A stretch of DNA of 64,000 nt from an uncultured Atopobiaceae bacterium (GTDB lineage: Bacteria; Actinomycetota; Coriobacteriia; Coriobacteriales; Atopobiaceae): the NCBI GenBank assembly GCA_944320975.1, contig CALUJM010000008.1:1-64000 (forward strand), in the 5' to 3' direction. Positions within the stretch are counted from its first letter, which is position 1, and each line of letters begins with the position of its first letter. Below the pieces are notes generated by a model. That model did not search any database. It was not told the origin of the DNA and worked only from the letters and a program-made list of their open reading frames with translations. Both the position numbers and the translations under genes were made by a program. Shown here in pieces: positions 44,467 through 52,642 of the stretch.

Positions 44467-45254
44467 TCAACATCAAGTCACCTGTTGAGATCGACCAGAT
44501 GAAGGCCGCCGGGGCTCTGTCCAAGGCGGCCCTTCGTCGTGCTGGCGCACTTGTGCGCCCCGGCGTCACCACCAAGGAGATCGACCAGGTCGTGGAGGGC
44601 TTCATCCGCCTCCACGGCGCCGTGCCCACCTTCAAAGGCTACGGCGGGTTCCCCGCGTCCATCTGTGCTTCCGTCAACGAGCAGGTCGTTCACGGGATCC
44701 CCTCTCCTTCCGTGGTGCTGCAGGACGGCGACATCATCTCCATCGATACCGGCGCCACCTACCAGGGCTGGGTGGGGGACAATGCCTGGACGTTCTACGT
44801 CGGCGAGCCCTCCGAGTCCTACAAGGCGCTCTGCGAGTGCACGCGCGATTGCCTCAAGGCCGCGATCGAGCAGGCTGTTCCGGGCAACCACCTCGGCGAC
44901 ATCGGGGCGGCTGTCCAGGAGCTCGCCGAGTCCAACGGCTACGGCGTGGTCCGCGACTACGTGGGCCACGGCGTCGGCCGCGTCATGCACGAGGACCCCG
45001 AGGTCCGCAACTACGGCAAGCGCGGCCGCGGCGTTCGCCTGCAGGCCGGCATGGTCATAGCCATCGAGCCCATGATCACCATGGGGACCTATGAGTGCGT
45101 GACCCTCGCCAACGGCTGGACGGTCGTCACCCGCGACGGCCAGCCCGCCGCCCACTACGAGAACACGGTCGCCATCACCGCCGACGGCCCCGTGATCCTC
45201 ACCGAGGACGAGGTCGGACCCTGGTGCCCCATGCAAGGCGGCGTCGAGGAGTAG
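44463..45254 (+). CDS. map: Type I methionine aminopeptidase
   Basis: 263 residues. It removes the initiator methionine. Metal ligands: two aspartates in ISIDTGATYQGWVGDNAWTF, H in GHGVGRVMHEDPEV, E in VIAIEPM and E in AHYENTVAIT. Translation is coupled to adk. The usual adk-map-infA order follows, but a palindromic repeat and a new promoter separate infA. Confidence 0.97.
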   Translation: MINIKSPVEIDQMKAAGALSKAALRRAGALVRPGVTTKEIDQVVEGFIRLHGAVPTFKGYGGFPASICASVNEQVVHGIPSPSVVLQDGDIISIDTGATYQGWVGDNAWTFYVGEPSESYKALCECTRDCLKAAIEQAVPGNHLGDIGAAVQELAESNGYGVVRDYVGHGVGRVMHEDPEVRNYGKRGRGVRLQAGMVIAIEPMITMGTYECVTLANGWTVVTRDGQPAAHYENTVAITADGPVILTEDEVGPWCPMQGGVEE

Positions 45255-45262
45255 GCCCTTCA

Positions 45263-45335
45263 GACCCAAATGGGGACAGGATACTTTTGGGACATGCTCT
45301 CGATGTCTCAAAAGTATCCTGTCCCCATTTGGGTC
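45263..45335. repeat. GGGGACAG-type paired palindrome between map and infA
   Basis: Units 45263-45294 and 45304-45335 pair at 31 of 32 positions with a 9-nt loop. The outer arms differ from the other sites (GACCCAAAT instead of CGTGCAAA), but the core GGGGACAGGATACTTTT is related. So it is a subfamily of the same palindromes. Confidence 0.9.
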
Positions 45336-45377
45336 ATTGTCCCCACCGTCTCGTGCTTGTGTGCGTCTGATGCAGCG

Positions 45378-45406
45378 TGGAAGTTCTTGTGAAAATTAGG
45401 TATGAT
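45378..45406 (+). promoter_or_regulatory. Promoter candidate for infA and the alpha operon
   Basis: TATGAT (45401-45406) is a five-of-six -10 match in an AT-rich island. The -35 position 17 bp upstream, TGGAAG, is weak. It lies 37 bp before infA. Confidence 0.45.
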
Positions 45407-45442
45407 TATTGGTCGCTGTGGCAGCGTTGAGAGGAAGCACCA

Positions 45443-45661
45443 GTGAGCAAGCAGGACGCCATTGAGCTTGAGGGCAAAGTCGTCGAGCCCCTGCCCAATG
45501 CCATGTTCAACGTCGAGCTGGAGAACGGCAAGACCATTCTCTGCACCATCTCCGGAAAGATTCGGATGAACTACATCCGCATCCTCCCGGGAGACAGGGT
45601 TGTCGTGGAGATCTCCCCGTACGACCTCACCAGGGGACGCATCACCTACCGTTACAAGTAG
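45443..45661 (+). CDS. infA: Translation initiation factor IF-1
   Basis: 72 residues, GTG start. An OB-fold protein that blocks the A site during initiation. [70 protein letters not shown] is a full, normal sequence with no gaps. The upstream palindrome and TATGAT box suggest separate control from map. Confidence 0.97.
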   Translation: MSKQDAIELEGKVVEPLPNAMFNVELENGKTILCTISGKIRMNYIRILPGDRVVVEISPYDLTRGRITYRYK

Positions 45662-45744
45662 GTTCCCCAATCAGCCTCGGATATTCACGCCAGCGGCTGG
45701 GCGAGTAGATAAGTTCGTATCAGCACGATCGGAAGGAAAGACGC

Positions 45745-45858
45745 ATGAAGGTACGTCCTTCGGTCAAGAAGATGTGCGACAAGTGCAAGATCATCCGTCG
45801 CCATGGCAAGGTTTACGTCATTTGCGAGAACCCGCGCCACAAGCAGCGTCAGGGCTAA
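45745..45858 (+). CDS. rpmJ: 50S ribosomal protein L36
   Basis: 37 residues: it starts [19 protein letters not shown] and ends [14 protein letters not shown]11, C14, C27 and H32 make the zinc site of the C+ form. GGAAGGAAAG precedes the ATG. rpsM starts 14 bp after the stop. Confidence 0.97.
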   Translation: MKVRPSVKKMCDKCKIIRRHGKVYVICENPRHKQRQG

Positions 45859-45872
45859 GGAAGGAGCTTCAG

Positions 45873-46244
45873 TTGGCCCGTATTAACGGCGTCGACCTGC
45901 CGCGCGAGAAGCGCGTCGAGGTCGGACTCACCTACATCTACGGCATCGGTCAGACCAGCGCCACCAAGATCTGCGCTGAGACCGGTGTGAACCCGGACAC
46001 CCGCGTCAAGGACCTCACCGAGGAGGAGGTCACGAAGATCCGTGACTTCATTGACGCCAACTTCACCACCGAGGGCGACCTTCGCCGCGAGGTGCGTCAG
46101 AACACCGCCCGCCTGATGGAGATCGGCTGCTACCGCGGCCTCCGTCACCGCAAGGGCCTCCCTGTCCACGGTCAGCGCACCCACACCAACGCTCGCACCC
46201 GCAAGGGCAAGAAGCGTCAGATCGGTGCCAAGAAGAGGGGCTAG
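45873..46244 (+). CDS. rpsM: 30S ribosomal protein S13
   Basis: 123 residues from the TTG at 45873, which follows [44 protein letters not shown] and the basic tail [28 protein letters not shown] are standard. A longer in-frame extension upstream overlaps rpmJ and infA and is not real. Confidence 0.96.
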   Translation: MARINGVDLPREKRVEVGLTYIYGIGQTSATKICAETGVNPDTRVKDLTEEEVTKIRDFIDANFTTEGDLRREVRQNTARLMEIGCYRGLRHRKGLPVHGQRTHTNARTRKGKKRQIGAKKRG

Positions 46245-46254
46245 GGAGTAAACA

Positions 46255-46656
46255 ATGCCGCAGAAGAAGAACCAGCGCACCACCCGCGTGCGCCGCTCCG
46301 AGCGCAAGAACATCGCCGTGGGCCAGGCCCACATCAAGAGCACGTTCAACAACACGATCGTCTCGATCACCGACCCCCAGGGCAACGTGATCTCCTGGCA
46401 GTCCGGCGGCACCGTCGGCTTCAAGGGCTCCCGTAAGTCCACGCCGTTTGCCGCCCAGCTCGCCGCCGAGGCCGCCGCTAAGGCCGCCATGGAGCACGGC
46501 CTGCACAAGGTCGCCGTCTTCGTCAAGGGCCCCGGCTCGGGCCGCGAGACGGCCATCCGCTCTCTCCAGGCCGCTGGCCTCGAGGTTTCCGGCATCCAGG
46601 ACAAGACCCCCATCGCGCACAACGGTTGCCGTCTGAGCAAGCGTCGCCGCGTGTAG
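46255..46656 (+). CDS. rpsK: 30S ribosomal protein S11
   Basis: 133 residues, platform protein. [60 protein letters not shown] and [22 protein letters not shown] are canonical. It starts 10 bp after rpsM. Confidence 0.97.
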   Translation: MPQKKNQRTTRVRRSERKNIAVGQAHIKSTFNNTIVSITDPQGNVISWQSGGTVGFKGSRKSTPFAAQLAAEAAAKAAMEHGLHKVAVFVKGPGSGRETAIRSLQAAGLEVSGIQDKTPIAHNGCRLSKRRRV

Positions 46657-46671
46657 CTAGGAGGAATATCA

Positions 46672-47265
46672 ATGGCTATCGATAGGACCCCGGTCCTCAA
46701 GAGGTGCCGTCAGCTCGGCATCGACCCTGTCGTGATGGGCATCAACAAGACCTCCCACCGCGAGCCCAAGCGTCGTCGTCGCCAGGAGAGCGAGTACGGC
46801 ATCCAGCTTCGCGAGAAGCAGAAGGCCAAGTTCATCTACGGCGTCCTCGAGAAGCAGTTCCGCGGCTACTACAACCGCGCCATGAAGATCGAGGGCATCA
46901 CCGGCGACAACCTGATGACCCTGCTCGAGTGCCGTCTGGACAACGTCGTCTTCCGCCTCGGCTTCGCCCGCACCCGCAAGGAGGCCCGTCAGACCGTCCG
47001 CCACGGCCACATCACCGTGAACGGCAAGCGCGTCGACATCCCCTCCTACCAGGTCAAGGCCGGCGACGTCGTCGCCGTGGCCGAGAAGGCCCGCGACCTG
47101 CTCCCCATCAAGGAGGCCCTCATCTCCTCCGAGCACATGGCCGTGCCGGCCTGGCTCGAGGTTGACATCGAGAAGCTCAAGGGCACCGTCCTCCAGCTGC
47201 CGACGCGCGATCAGATCGACCTCGACATCGACGCGCAGCTGATTGTCGAGCTTTACTCCAAGTAA
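46672..47265 (+). CDS. rpsD: 30S ribosomal protein S4
   Basis: 197 residues, slightly shorter than the usual 200-206. S4 RNA-binding domain: LECRLDNVVFRLGFARTRKEARQTVRHGHITVNGKRVDIPSYQVKAGD. The N-terminal CxxC zinc pattern of some S4 proteins is absent: it reads RTPVLKRCRQLGIDPVVMGI. Start after TAGGAGGAAT. Confidence 0.97.
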   Translation: MAIDRTPVLKRCRQLGIDPVVMGINKTSHREPKRRRRQESEYGIQLREKQKAKFIYGVLEKQFRGYYNRAMKIEGITGDNLMTLLECRLDNVVFRLGFARTRKEARQTVRHGHITVNGKRVDIPSYQVKAGDVVAVAEKARDLLPIKEALISSEHMAVPAWLEVDIEKLKGTVLQLPTRDQIDLDIDAQLIVELYSK

Positions 47266-47289
47266 GCCCGACCAGGTTTGGAGGTAGCA

Positions 47290-48231
47290 ATGTCCGAATT
47301 CATCCGACCCCAGGTGTCGGTCGAGGAGATCAACGAGAACCTCGCGCGCGTGAGCGCCGAGCCGCTGGAGCGCGGCTACGGCGACACGCTCGGCAACTCG
47401 CTGCGCAGGGTGCTGCTGTCCTCTCTCTCCGGTGCTGCCGTCGAGGCCATCCAGATCGATGGCGTCCAGCACGAGTTCACGACCGTCGAGGGCGTCTACG
47501 AGGACGTCACCGACATCGTCCTCAACGTCAAGGGGCTCGTCTTCCGCTCGATGGGCACCGGCGACGAGGCCGAGGCCAGCATCTCCGTTGACGGCCCCAT
47601 GACCGTCACCGGCGGCGACTTCGCCATCCCGGCGGAGTTCGAGCTCGTGAACCCCGAGCACGTCATCTGCACCCTGGGCGCCGGCTCGCACCTCACCATG
47701 AAGATGCGCATCGGCGTGGGCCGCGGCTACGTGTCCGGCGAGGACAACGAGCGCGAGAGCGACCCGATCGGCATCATCCACGTCGACTCGCTCTACTCGC
47801 CCGTGCGTCGCTGCGCGAAGGCCGTCGAGGCCTGCCGCGTCGGCCGTCACACCGACTACGACCGCCTCGTGCTCGAGATCGAGACCAACGGCTCCATCAC
47901 CCCGCGTGATGCGATCGTCGAGGCGGCCAACATCATCAACCAGCACATGACCGCGTTCATGAGCCTGACTGATGAGGACGAGCCGGTCGAGGACGCCTCC
48001 ATCTTCGCGACGGGCGCCGTCGAGGACAACGTCGAGCTCGACAAGCAGATCGAGGACCTGGACCTCTCCGTCCGCTCCTACAACTGCCTCAAGCGCGCCG
48101 GCATCCACTCCGTGCGCCAGCTCGTGGAGTTCTCCGAGAACGACCTTCTCAACATCAGAAACTTTGGCGTCAAGTCCATCGAGGAAGTCAAGGACAAGCT
48201 CGAGACCATGGGCCTGTCCCTCAAGGCCTAG
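47290..48231 (+). CDS. rpoA: DNA-directed RNA polymerase subunit alpha
   Basis: 313 residues. The N-terminal domain (residues 1-230) dimerises and binds beta/beta' (ERGYGDTLGNSLRRVLLSSLSGAAVEAIQIDGVQHEF). After a flexible acidic linker, the C-terminal domain LSVRSYNCLKRAGIHSVRQLV...FGVKSIEEVKDKL binds UP elements and activators. The ATG at 47290 is spaced correctly from GGAGG (47280-47284). A TTG four codons earlier overlaps that site. The RpoC tail in this window resembles this C-terminal domain. Confidence 0.97.
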   Translation: MSEFIRPQVSVEEINENLARVSAEPLERGYGDTLGNSLRRVLLSSLSGAAVEAIQIDGVQHEFTTVEGVYEDVTDIVLNVKGLVFRSMGTGDEAEASISVDGPMTVTGGDFAIPAEFELVNPEHVICTLGAGSHLTMKMRIGVGRGYVSGEDNERESDPIGIIHVDSLYSPVRRCAKAVEACRVGRHTDYDRLVLEIETNGSITPRDAIVEAANIINQHMTAFMSLTDEDEPVEDASIFATGAVEDNVELDKQIEDLDLSVRSYNCLKRAGIHSVRQLVEFSENDLLNIRNFGVKSIEEVKDKLETMGLSLKA

Positions 48232-48259
48232 GCGCAGCCGGATTTAGGAGAAGCTAGAA

Positions 48260-48754
48260 ATGCGACACAACAAGAAGAGGGGCATGAAGCTCGGCACCGA
48301 CGCCAGCCACACCAAGGCCATGAAGAAGAGCCTCATCCGTGCCCTGTTTGAGAACGACCGCATCAAGACCCTCGACGTTCGTGCCAAGGCCATCCGCCCC
48401 GACGTCGACAAGGTCATCACCTGGGCCAAGAAGGGCGACATCGCCAGCCGTCGTCTGGCCATCGCCAAGGTGGGCGACAAGGAGCTCGTCCGCGAGGTCT
48501 TCGAGAAGGCCGCTCAGGGCATGTGGGCCGACCGCAACGGCGGCTACACCCGCATCATGAAGCTCGGCCCCCGCAAGGGCGACGCCGCCGAGGTCGTGAT
48601 CATGGAGATCGTGACCGAGCCCGTCACCCCCAAGGCCGCTCCCAAGGCCAAGGTCACCAAGGTCGAGGCTGCTCCCGTCGAGGAGTCCAAGGCCGAGGAG
48701 CCCGTCGCCGAGGAGGCTCCCGCCGAGGAGACCGCCGAGAAGGACGCCGAGTAG
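48260..48754 (+). CDS. rplQ: 50S ribosomal protein L17 with C-terminal extension
   Basis: 164 residues. The first ~118 are L17 (GTDASHTKAMKKSLIRALFENDRIKTLDVRAKAIRPDVDKVITWAKKGD). The last ~45 are an alanine/lysine/glutamate-rich low-complexity tail (KAAPKAKVTKVEAAPVEE...), absent from the E. coli protein. Such tails occur in other Actinobacteria. Last gene of the alpha operon. Confidence 0.96.
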   Translation: MRHNKKRGMKLGTDASHTKAMKKSLIRALFENDRIKTLDVRAKAIRPDVDKVITWAKKGDIASRRLAIAKVGDKELVREVFEKAAQGMWADRNGGYTRIMKLGPRKGDAAEVVIMEIVTEPVTPKAAPKAKVTKVEAAPVEESKAEEPVAEEAPAEETAEKDAE

Positions 48755-48777
48755 CGTCTCGCTCATATCGCACCTCA

Positions 48778-48805
48778 GGGCCCCGGTACCGCCGGGGCCC
48801 TTTTG
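48778..48805 (+). terminator. Rho-independent terminator after rplQ
   Basis: Perfect 9-bp stem GGGCCCCGG (48778-48786) / CCGGGGCCC (48792-48800), loop TACCG, then TTTT. Confidence 0.92.
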
Positions 48806-48872
48806 TTGACGCCGGCATCTGCTGGCGCCGGCGCCAGGTCACATTGCCAACTTTGCCGCAGGAAGGAGGGAC

Positions 48873-50444
48873 ATGGTCGAGCTGCGTGACGTCAGCTTCT
48901 CGTACGATGCCGAGAAGAACGTGCTCGAGCACGTCTCCTTTGGCCTGCGGCCCGGCGAGCATGTGGTTCTTCTCGGCCGCAACGGGTCGGGCAAGTCGAC
49001 CCTGGGACGCCTCCTCAACGGGTCCCTGCGCCCCTCGTCGGGAACGGTCCTCCTTGACGGCGTCGACGTCACAGGCGCCCCGCGGGGCGTCCTCGCGCGC
49101 GCGGCGGGCTACGTCCGGCAGGACCCCCTCGCCCAGATCGTGAGCGACCTGGGCTTCGACGAGGTCGCCTTCGGGCCGCGCAACCTCGGCCTCTCACCCG
49201 CCGAGGTGCGCGAGCGCGTCGAGGAGGCGCTTGCGGCCTGCGGCATCGCGCCGCTCGCCCGGCGGCTCACCAGCGAGCTCTCCGGCGGCCAGCAGCAGCT
49301 CCTCGCCCTGGCCGGCGCGCTCGCGATGCGCCCCGCCCACCTCGTGCTCGACGAGGCCGATGCCCATCTAGACCAGGCCACCCGCACGCGGCTGCGCGCC
49401 GTGGTCCGCACGGCCGTCGCGCGGGGGGCCGGCGTGCTCGAGATCGCCCACTCCGGCGAGGCCCTTCCGGACGCCACGCGCGTCATCGTGCTCTCCGCGG
49501 GTCGCCTGGCCTGGGAGGGCTCTCCCGAGGCGCTCCTGCGCGACCCCGCGGCGCTTGCGGCGTCGGGCCTGGAGAGCGACCCCGTCGCCGCTGCGCTGTC
49601 CCGCGCCGTCGCCTCTGGCCACGGCCTCGCGCAGGCCGCGCGTCCGGAGGTCCTGGGGCGCTTTGCGGAGAAGGACGCCCCGCTCGCGGTCGTTTCGCGT
49701 CCCGCCCGGGAGCGCCTCGTCGCACGCGACGTCGCCGTGAGCTACGGCGACGTCGAAGCCCTTCGCGGCGCCAGCCTGGGCGCCGGCGGCCTCACGCTGC
49801 TGCTCGGGGCCTCGGGCTCGGGCAAGACCACGCTCGCGCGCGTGCTCGCCGGCGTGCTGGACCCGGACGCCGGCGAGGCCTCCCTCGACGGGGCGCGCGT
49901 GCGCCCGGGCACGGTGGGCCTCTCGTTCCAGCGCCCCGAGGACCAGCTCTTCTGCGAGACGGTGCTCGACGACGTCGCCTACGGCCCGCGCGCCCGCGGG
50001 GCGGGGGAGGACGGGGCCCGCGAGCTCGCGCGCTCCGTCGCGACGCGCTTGGGCGTGGACGAGGAGCTCCTCGGCCGCTCGCCCTTCTCGCTATCCGGAG
50101 GCCAGATGCGGCGCGTGGCGCTCGCGGGCGTGATGGCGGCCCGGCCCGCCGCCTACGTCTTCGACGAGCCCAGCGCGGGCCTCGACGCCCCCGGCCGTGC
50201 GGAGCTCGCGCGCACGGTGCGCGGCATCGCCGACGAGGGCGCGGCAGTCGTCGTCATCACGCACGACGCGGGCGAGTGGCTCGACGTGGCCGATGGCGTC
50301 GCCTTCATGCGCGTGGGACGCGTCACGGCCCGCGCCTCTGCGCGCGAGGCCCGCCGCAGCCCGGAGCTCTTCGAGGCCGCCGGCCTGGAAGCGCCCCTGC
50401 TGGTGCGGGCGCGCTCGGCGCGGGAGGTGAGCCCCCGTGCGTAG
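48873..50444 (+). CDS. ecfA: ECF transporter ATPase, two fused ATP-binding cassettes (EcfA-EcfA')
   Basis: 523 residues with two ABC domains in tandem. The first has Walker A GRNGSGKST (35-43), signature LSGGQQQL and Walker B LVLDEADAHLD. The second has Walker A GASGSGKTT (about 312-320), signature LSGGQMRR (about 406) and Walker B YVFDEPSAGLD. In Firmicutes these are separate ecfA1 and ecfA2 genes; here one chain powers the energy-coupling-factor transporter for vitamins or metals. It lies after rplQ as in Firmicutes and overlaps ecfT by 8 bp. No substrate-binding S component is nearby. Confidence 0.92.
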   Translation: MVELRDVSFSYDAEKNVLEHVSFGLRPGEHVVLLGRNGSGKSTLGRLLNGSLRPSSGTVLLDGVDVTGAPRGVLARAAGYVRQDPLAQIVSDLGFDEVAFGPRNLGLSPAEVRERVEEALAACGIAPLARRLTSELSGGQQQLLALAGALAMRPAHLVLDEADAHLDQATRTRLRAVVRTAVARGAGVLEIAHSGEALPDATRVIVLSAGRLAWEGSPEALLRDPAALAASGLESDPVAAALSRAVASGHGLAQAARPEVLGRFAEKDAPLAVVSRPARERLVARDVAVSYGDVEALRGASLGAGGLTLLLGASGSGKTTLARVLAGVLDPDAGEASLDGARVRPGTVGLSFQRPEDQLFCETVLDDVAYGPRARGAGEDGARELARSVATRLGVDEELLGRSPFSLSGGQMRRVALAGVMAARPAAYVFDEPSAGLDAPGRAELARTVRGIADEGAAVVVITHDAGEWLDVADGVAFMRVGRVTARASAREARRSPELFEAAGLEAPLLVRARSAREVSPRA

Positions 50445-51192
50445 GCGCGAGGTCCCGGGGGCCTACGTGCGCGGCGACAGCCTCGCGCACCGTCTGGACG
50501 CCCGCGTGAAGATCGTCCTTCTCGTCCTGGCCACGGTCGCGACCTTTGCCGCGAGCGTCCCGTCAGGGCTGGCGATCGTGCTCGCGGGCCTCGTCTGCGC
50601 CCTCGCGGCGAGCAGGACCTCGCCGCTCACGGTCCTTCGCGGCTTGCGTCCCGCGGCGCTCGTCCTGGGCTTCTCCGTGCTCGCCAACGCGGTGGTGCTG
50701 GTGGGCCAGCCCGGCATTTCCACGGACGGCCTCGGCCGCAGCGTCACGGCGGTGGCGAGGATTATCCTGCTCGTGGGGTTTGCCCTCACGCTCTCCTCGA
50801 CCACCATGCCCACGGACGTGGCCGCGGCGCTTGCGTCCCTGATGTCCCCGCTCGCGCGGCTGGGCGTGCCTGTGGGCGGGATCGCCACCGCGACCTCGGT
50901 GGCGCTGCGCTTCATTCCCATCACGGCCGACGAGGTTGAGCGGATACGCTGCGCCCAGCGCGCCCGCGGCGCCGTGCTCGAGGGGTCGCTCGCGGCCACG
51001 CTGCGCGGCTGGCGCCAGGTGCTCGTCCCGCTGGTCGTGGCCCTGCTGCGCCGCGCGGATGACCTCGCCGAGGCCATGAGCGACCGCTGCTACACCGGCG
51101 AGCAGACCAGCATGGCCGAGCCGCTGCGCCCGCGCGACTGGGCGGCCCTGGCTCTCGCGGCCGTGTGGGCGCTCGCGGCCGCGCTGCTCTAG
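50437..51192 (+). CDS. ecfT: ECF transporter transmembrane protein EcfT
   Basis: 251 residues, GTG start within the ecfA end. About five membrane helices, beginning AHRLDARVKIVLLVLATVATFAASVPSGLAIVLAG. The cytoplasmic coupling helices carry RIRCAQRARGAVLEG and RADDLAEAMSDRCYTG; the second usually ends ARG or similar, here DRC. It links the fused ATPase to interchangeable S components. It marks the end of the conserved rplQ-ecf block: truA, the usual next gene, is 6.5 kb away. Confidence 0.9.
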   Translation: MRRREVPGAYVRGDSLAHRLDARVKIVLLVLATVATFAASVPSGLAIVLAGLVCALAASRTSPLTVLRGLRPAALVLGFSVLANAVVLVGQPGISTDGLGRSVTAVARIILLVGFALTLSSTTMPTDVAAALASLMSPLARLGVPVGGIATATSVALRFIPITADEVERIRCAQRARGAVLEGSLAATLRGWRQVLVPLVVALLRRADDLAEAMSDRCYTGEQTSMAEPLRPRDWAALALAAVWALAAALL

Positions 51193-51269
51193 CGCGCCGG
51201 GCCCGCCCCCGGCGCCCGTGCTGCCATAAATCGCTGCAAGCAGGGACGACGACGCGACGGGAGGCGAGC

Positions 51270-52337
51270 ATGACCGGGGTTCTGATACGCAACGTCGTGG
51301 GCTTTCTCGTGCAGATGGTGCCCTGCGCGGCGCTGTGCCTCATGCCGTTTGGCGACCGCTTCGTCTGCGGCGCCCGTCACGCCTGGGCCCGCGCCGCGGC
51401 AATCATCGCTGCGGGGCTCGTGGTCTTTCTCGGCGTGGTGGCGTCTCCCTTCGTCGTGCCGGGCGGGGTGCCGTTTAAGGTCTATAACCCGCTGCAAAAT
51501 GTCGTGTTCCTGGGCACGGCAGCGGGGCTCTTCGTGCTCTACCTGCGCGAGGTCGACGCCCCGGCCGCCCAGAAGGCCTTCGTCTTCTCCCTGGTCACGT
51601 TCTTCGGCTTCTTTGCCACGCTGAGCTCGTCCAACGCGTCCTACCTCATGGGGCTCTCCGAGCAGAGCGACGGCTACATGTACTACCCGCCGCGCCTCGC
51701 GGTGATGGCCGTGGTCTACGTGGCGTTCTTCTGCGCCATGTCCGTGGTCATGAGGGCCGTGGGCCGCATGCTGGACTCGCGCCTCGAGTCCGCCACGTGG
51801 TGGCGCATGACGGCGCTGCTGAGCATCCTGGTGGCGACGCTTTTGCTGGGCGCATGGCTGCCCCCGCTGGACTACGAGACCCTCTACTTCACCACCTGCC
51901 TCACCATCACGGTCGACGGCGTGATCCTCGCGTGGTGGATGCTCGGGATGGAGCGCCGCGCCAACGAGGACGCCGAGAAGCGCGCCGAGCTGGAGCACGC
52001 CCTGCGCACGCACGCCGCCGAGCAGCCCGTGGTGCTCTCCACCGCCCGCCGCGCGGTCAGCTTCATGCCCGGCGAGGTCGCCTACGTGGACTCGCTCAAC
52101 CGCGTGCGCGCCATCCACTTCGTCAACGGCGAGCGCGTGGAGATCGACATGACGCTCTCGGCCATCGTGGACGTCCTGCCGGCCGACCGCTTCGCGTACT
52201 GCCACCGCTCCGTGGTGGTGAACCTGGACCACGTGAGCGCGCTCTCCTCCGACGACCTCACGCTCGACGACGGGACGGTGCTGCCCGTGAGCCGCCGCCG
52301 CTACGTCGAGGGCCGCGACGCCCTGGCCGACCGCTGA
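51270..52337 (+). CDS. Membrane-anchored LytTR-family transcriptional regulator
   Basis: 355 residues from the ATG at 51270 (preceded by GGGAGGCGAGC). Seven predicted membrane helices fill residues 1-230 and probably sense a signal in or at the membrane. After a short coiled linker, residues 260-350 form a LytTR DNA-binding domain (AVSFMPGEVAYVDSLNRVRAIHFVNGERVEIDMTLSAIVDVLPADRFAYCHRSVVVNLDHV). There is no receiver domain, so it acts as a one-component regulator. Two LytTR-consensus sites lie about 170 bp downstream before a plus-strand promoter. Confidence 0.88.
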   Translation: MTGVLIRNVVGFLVQMVPCAALCLMPFGDRFVCGARHAWARAAAIIAAGLVVFLGVVASPFVVPGGVPFKVYNPLQNVVFLGTAAGLFVLYLREVDAPAAQKAFVFSLVTFFGFFATLSSSNASYLMGLSEQSDGYMYYPPRLAVMAVVYVAFFCAMSVVMRAVGRMLDSRLESATWWRMTALLSILVATLLLGAWLPPLDYETLYFTTCLTITVDGVILAWWMLGMERRANEDAEKRAELEHALRTHAAEQPVVLSTARRAVSFMPGEVAYVDSLNRVRAIHFVNGERVEIDMTLSAIVDVLPADRFAYCHRSVVVNLDHVSALSSDDLTLDDGTVLPVSRRRYVEGRDALADR

Positions 52338-52366
52338 TTCGGGGCGGCGGCTCGGGTCCTGAGCCA

Positions 52367-52439
52367 TAGTACGCACAGCTCTAGAAACTCCCAATACTTT
52401 CCTGCGGATATATGAAAGTTAACGGGACTGTGCGTACTA
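52367..52439. repeat. CTGTACTTT-family stem-loop element, copy D (short form)
   Basis: Perfect 12-bp arms TAGTACGCACAG (52367-52378) and CTGTGCGTACTA (52428-52439) enclose 49 nt, which include CCTGCGGATATATGAAAGTT, the best match to the family core. The arm sequence differs from copies A-C but stays fully paired. Confidence 0.75.
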
Positions 52440-52497
52440 GCGACGCCGGCGAGCGGCCGAGAAGGACGCTCCTCTCGCTGCCCGATTCCGTCCCGCA

Positions 52498-52561
52498 CCT
52501 ACCATTCGGTTCCAAAGCCTACCGTTCGGTGTAAAACCCTTGCGGGGGGTGTCTCTATGGT
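52498..52561 (+). promoter_or_regulatory. LytTR-type direct repeats and promoter
   Basis: CCTACCATTCGGT (52498) and CCTACCGTTCGGT (52518) are direct repeats with a 20-bp period. ACCGTTCGG fits the published LytTR site pattern [TA][AC][CA]GTTN[AG][TG]; the other copy has one mismatch. They end just before a weak -35 region (about 52533) that is 17 bp from the -10 box TATGGT (52556-52561). GAGGAG (52576-52581) and ATG (52590) follow, but the frame stops after 16 codons near the IS110 end. Confidence 0.6.
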
Positions 52562-52642
52562 TTTGTCAATCCCTCGAGGAGATTTCGGCATGCCGCGGCG
52601 CGCCCGGCGGGCGGGCGCTTTTCCAGGTGGTCCTGAGGGGTC

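Noticed and set aside
52498..52537. CCTACCRTTCGGT direct repeats as a short CRISPR array
   Set aside because: Only two copies with a 7-bp gap between the 13-bp words, no spacer-like units and no cas genes. LytTR sites fit better.
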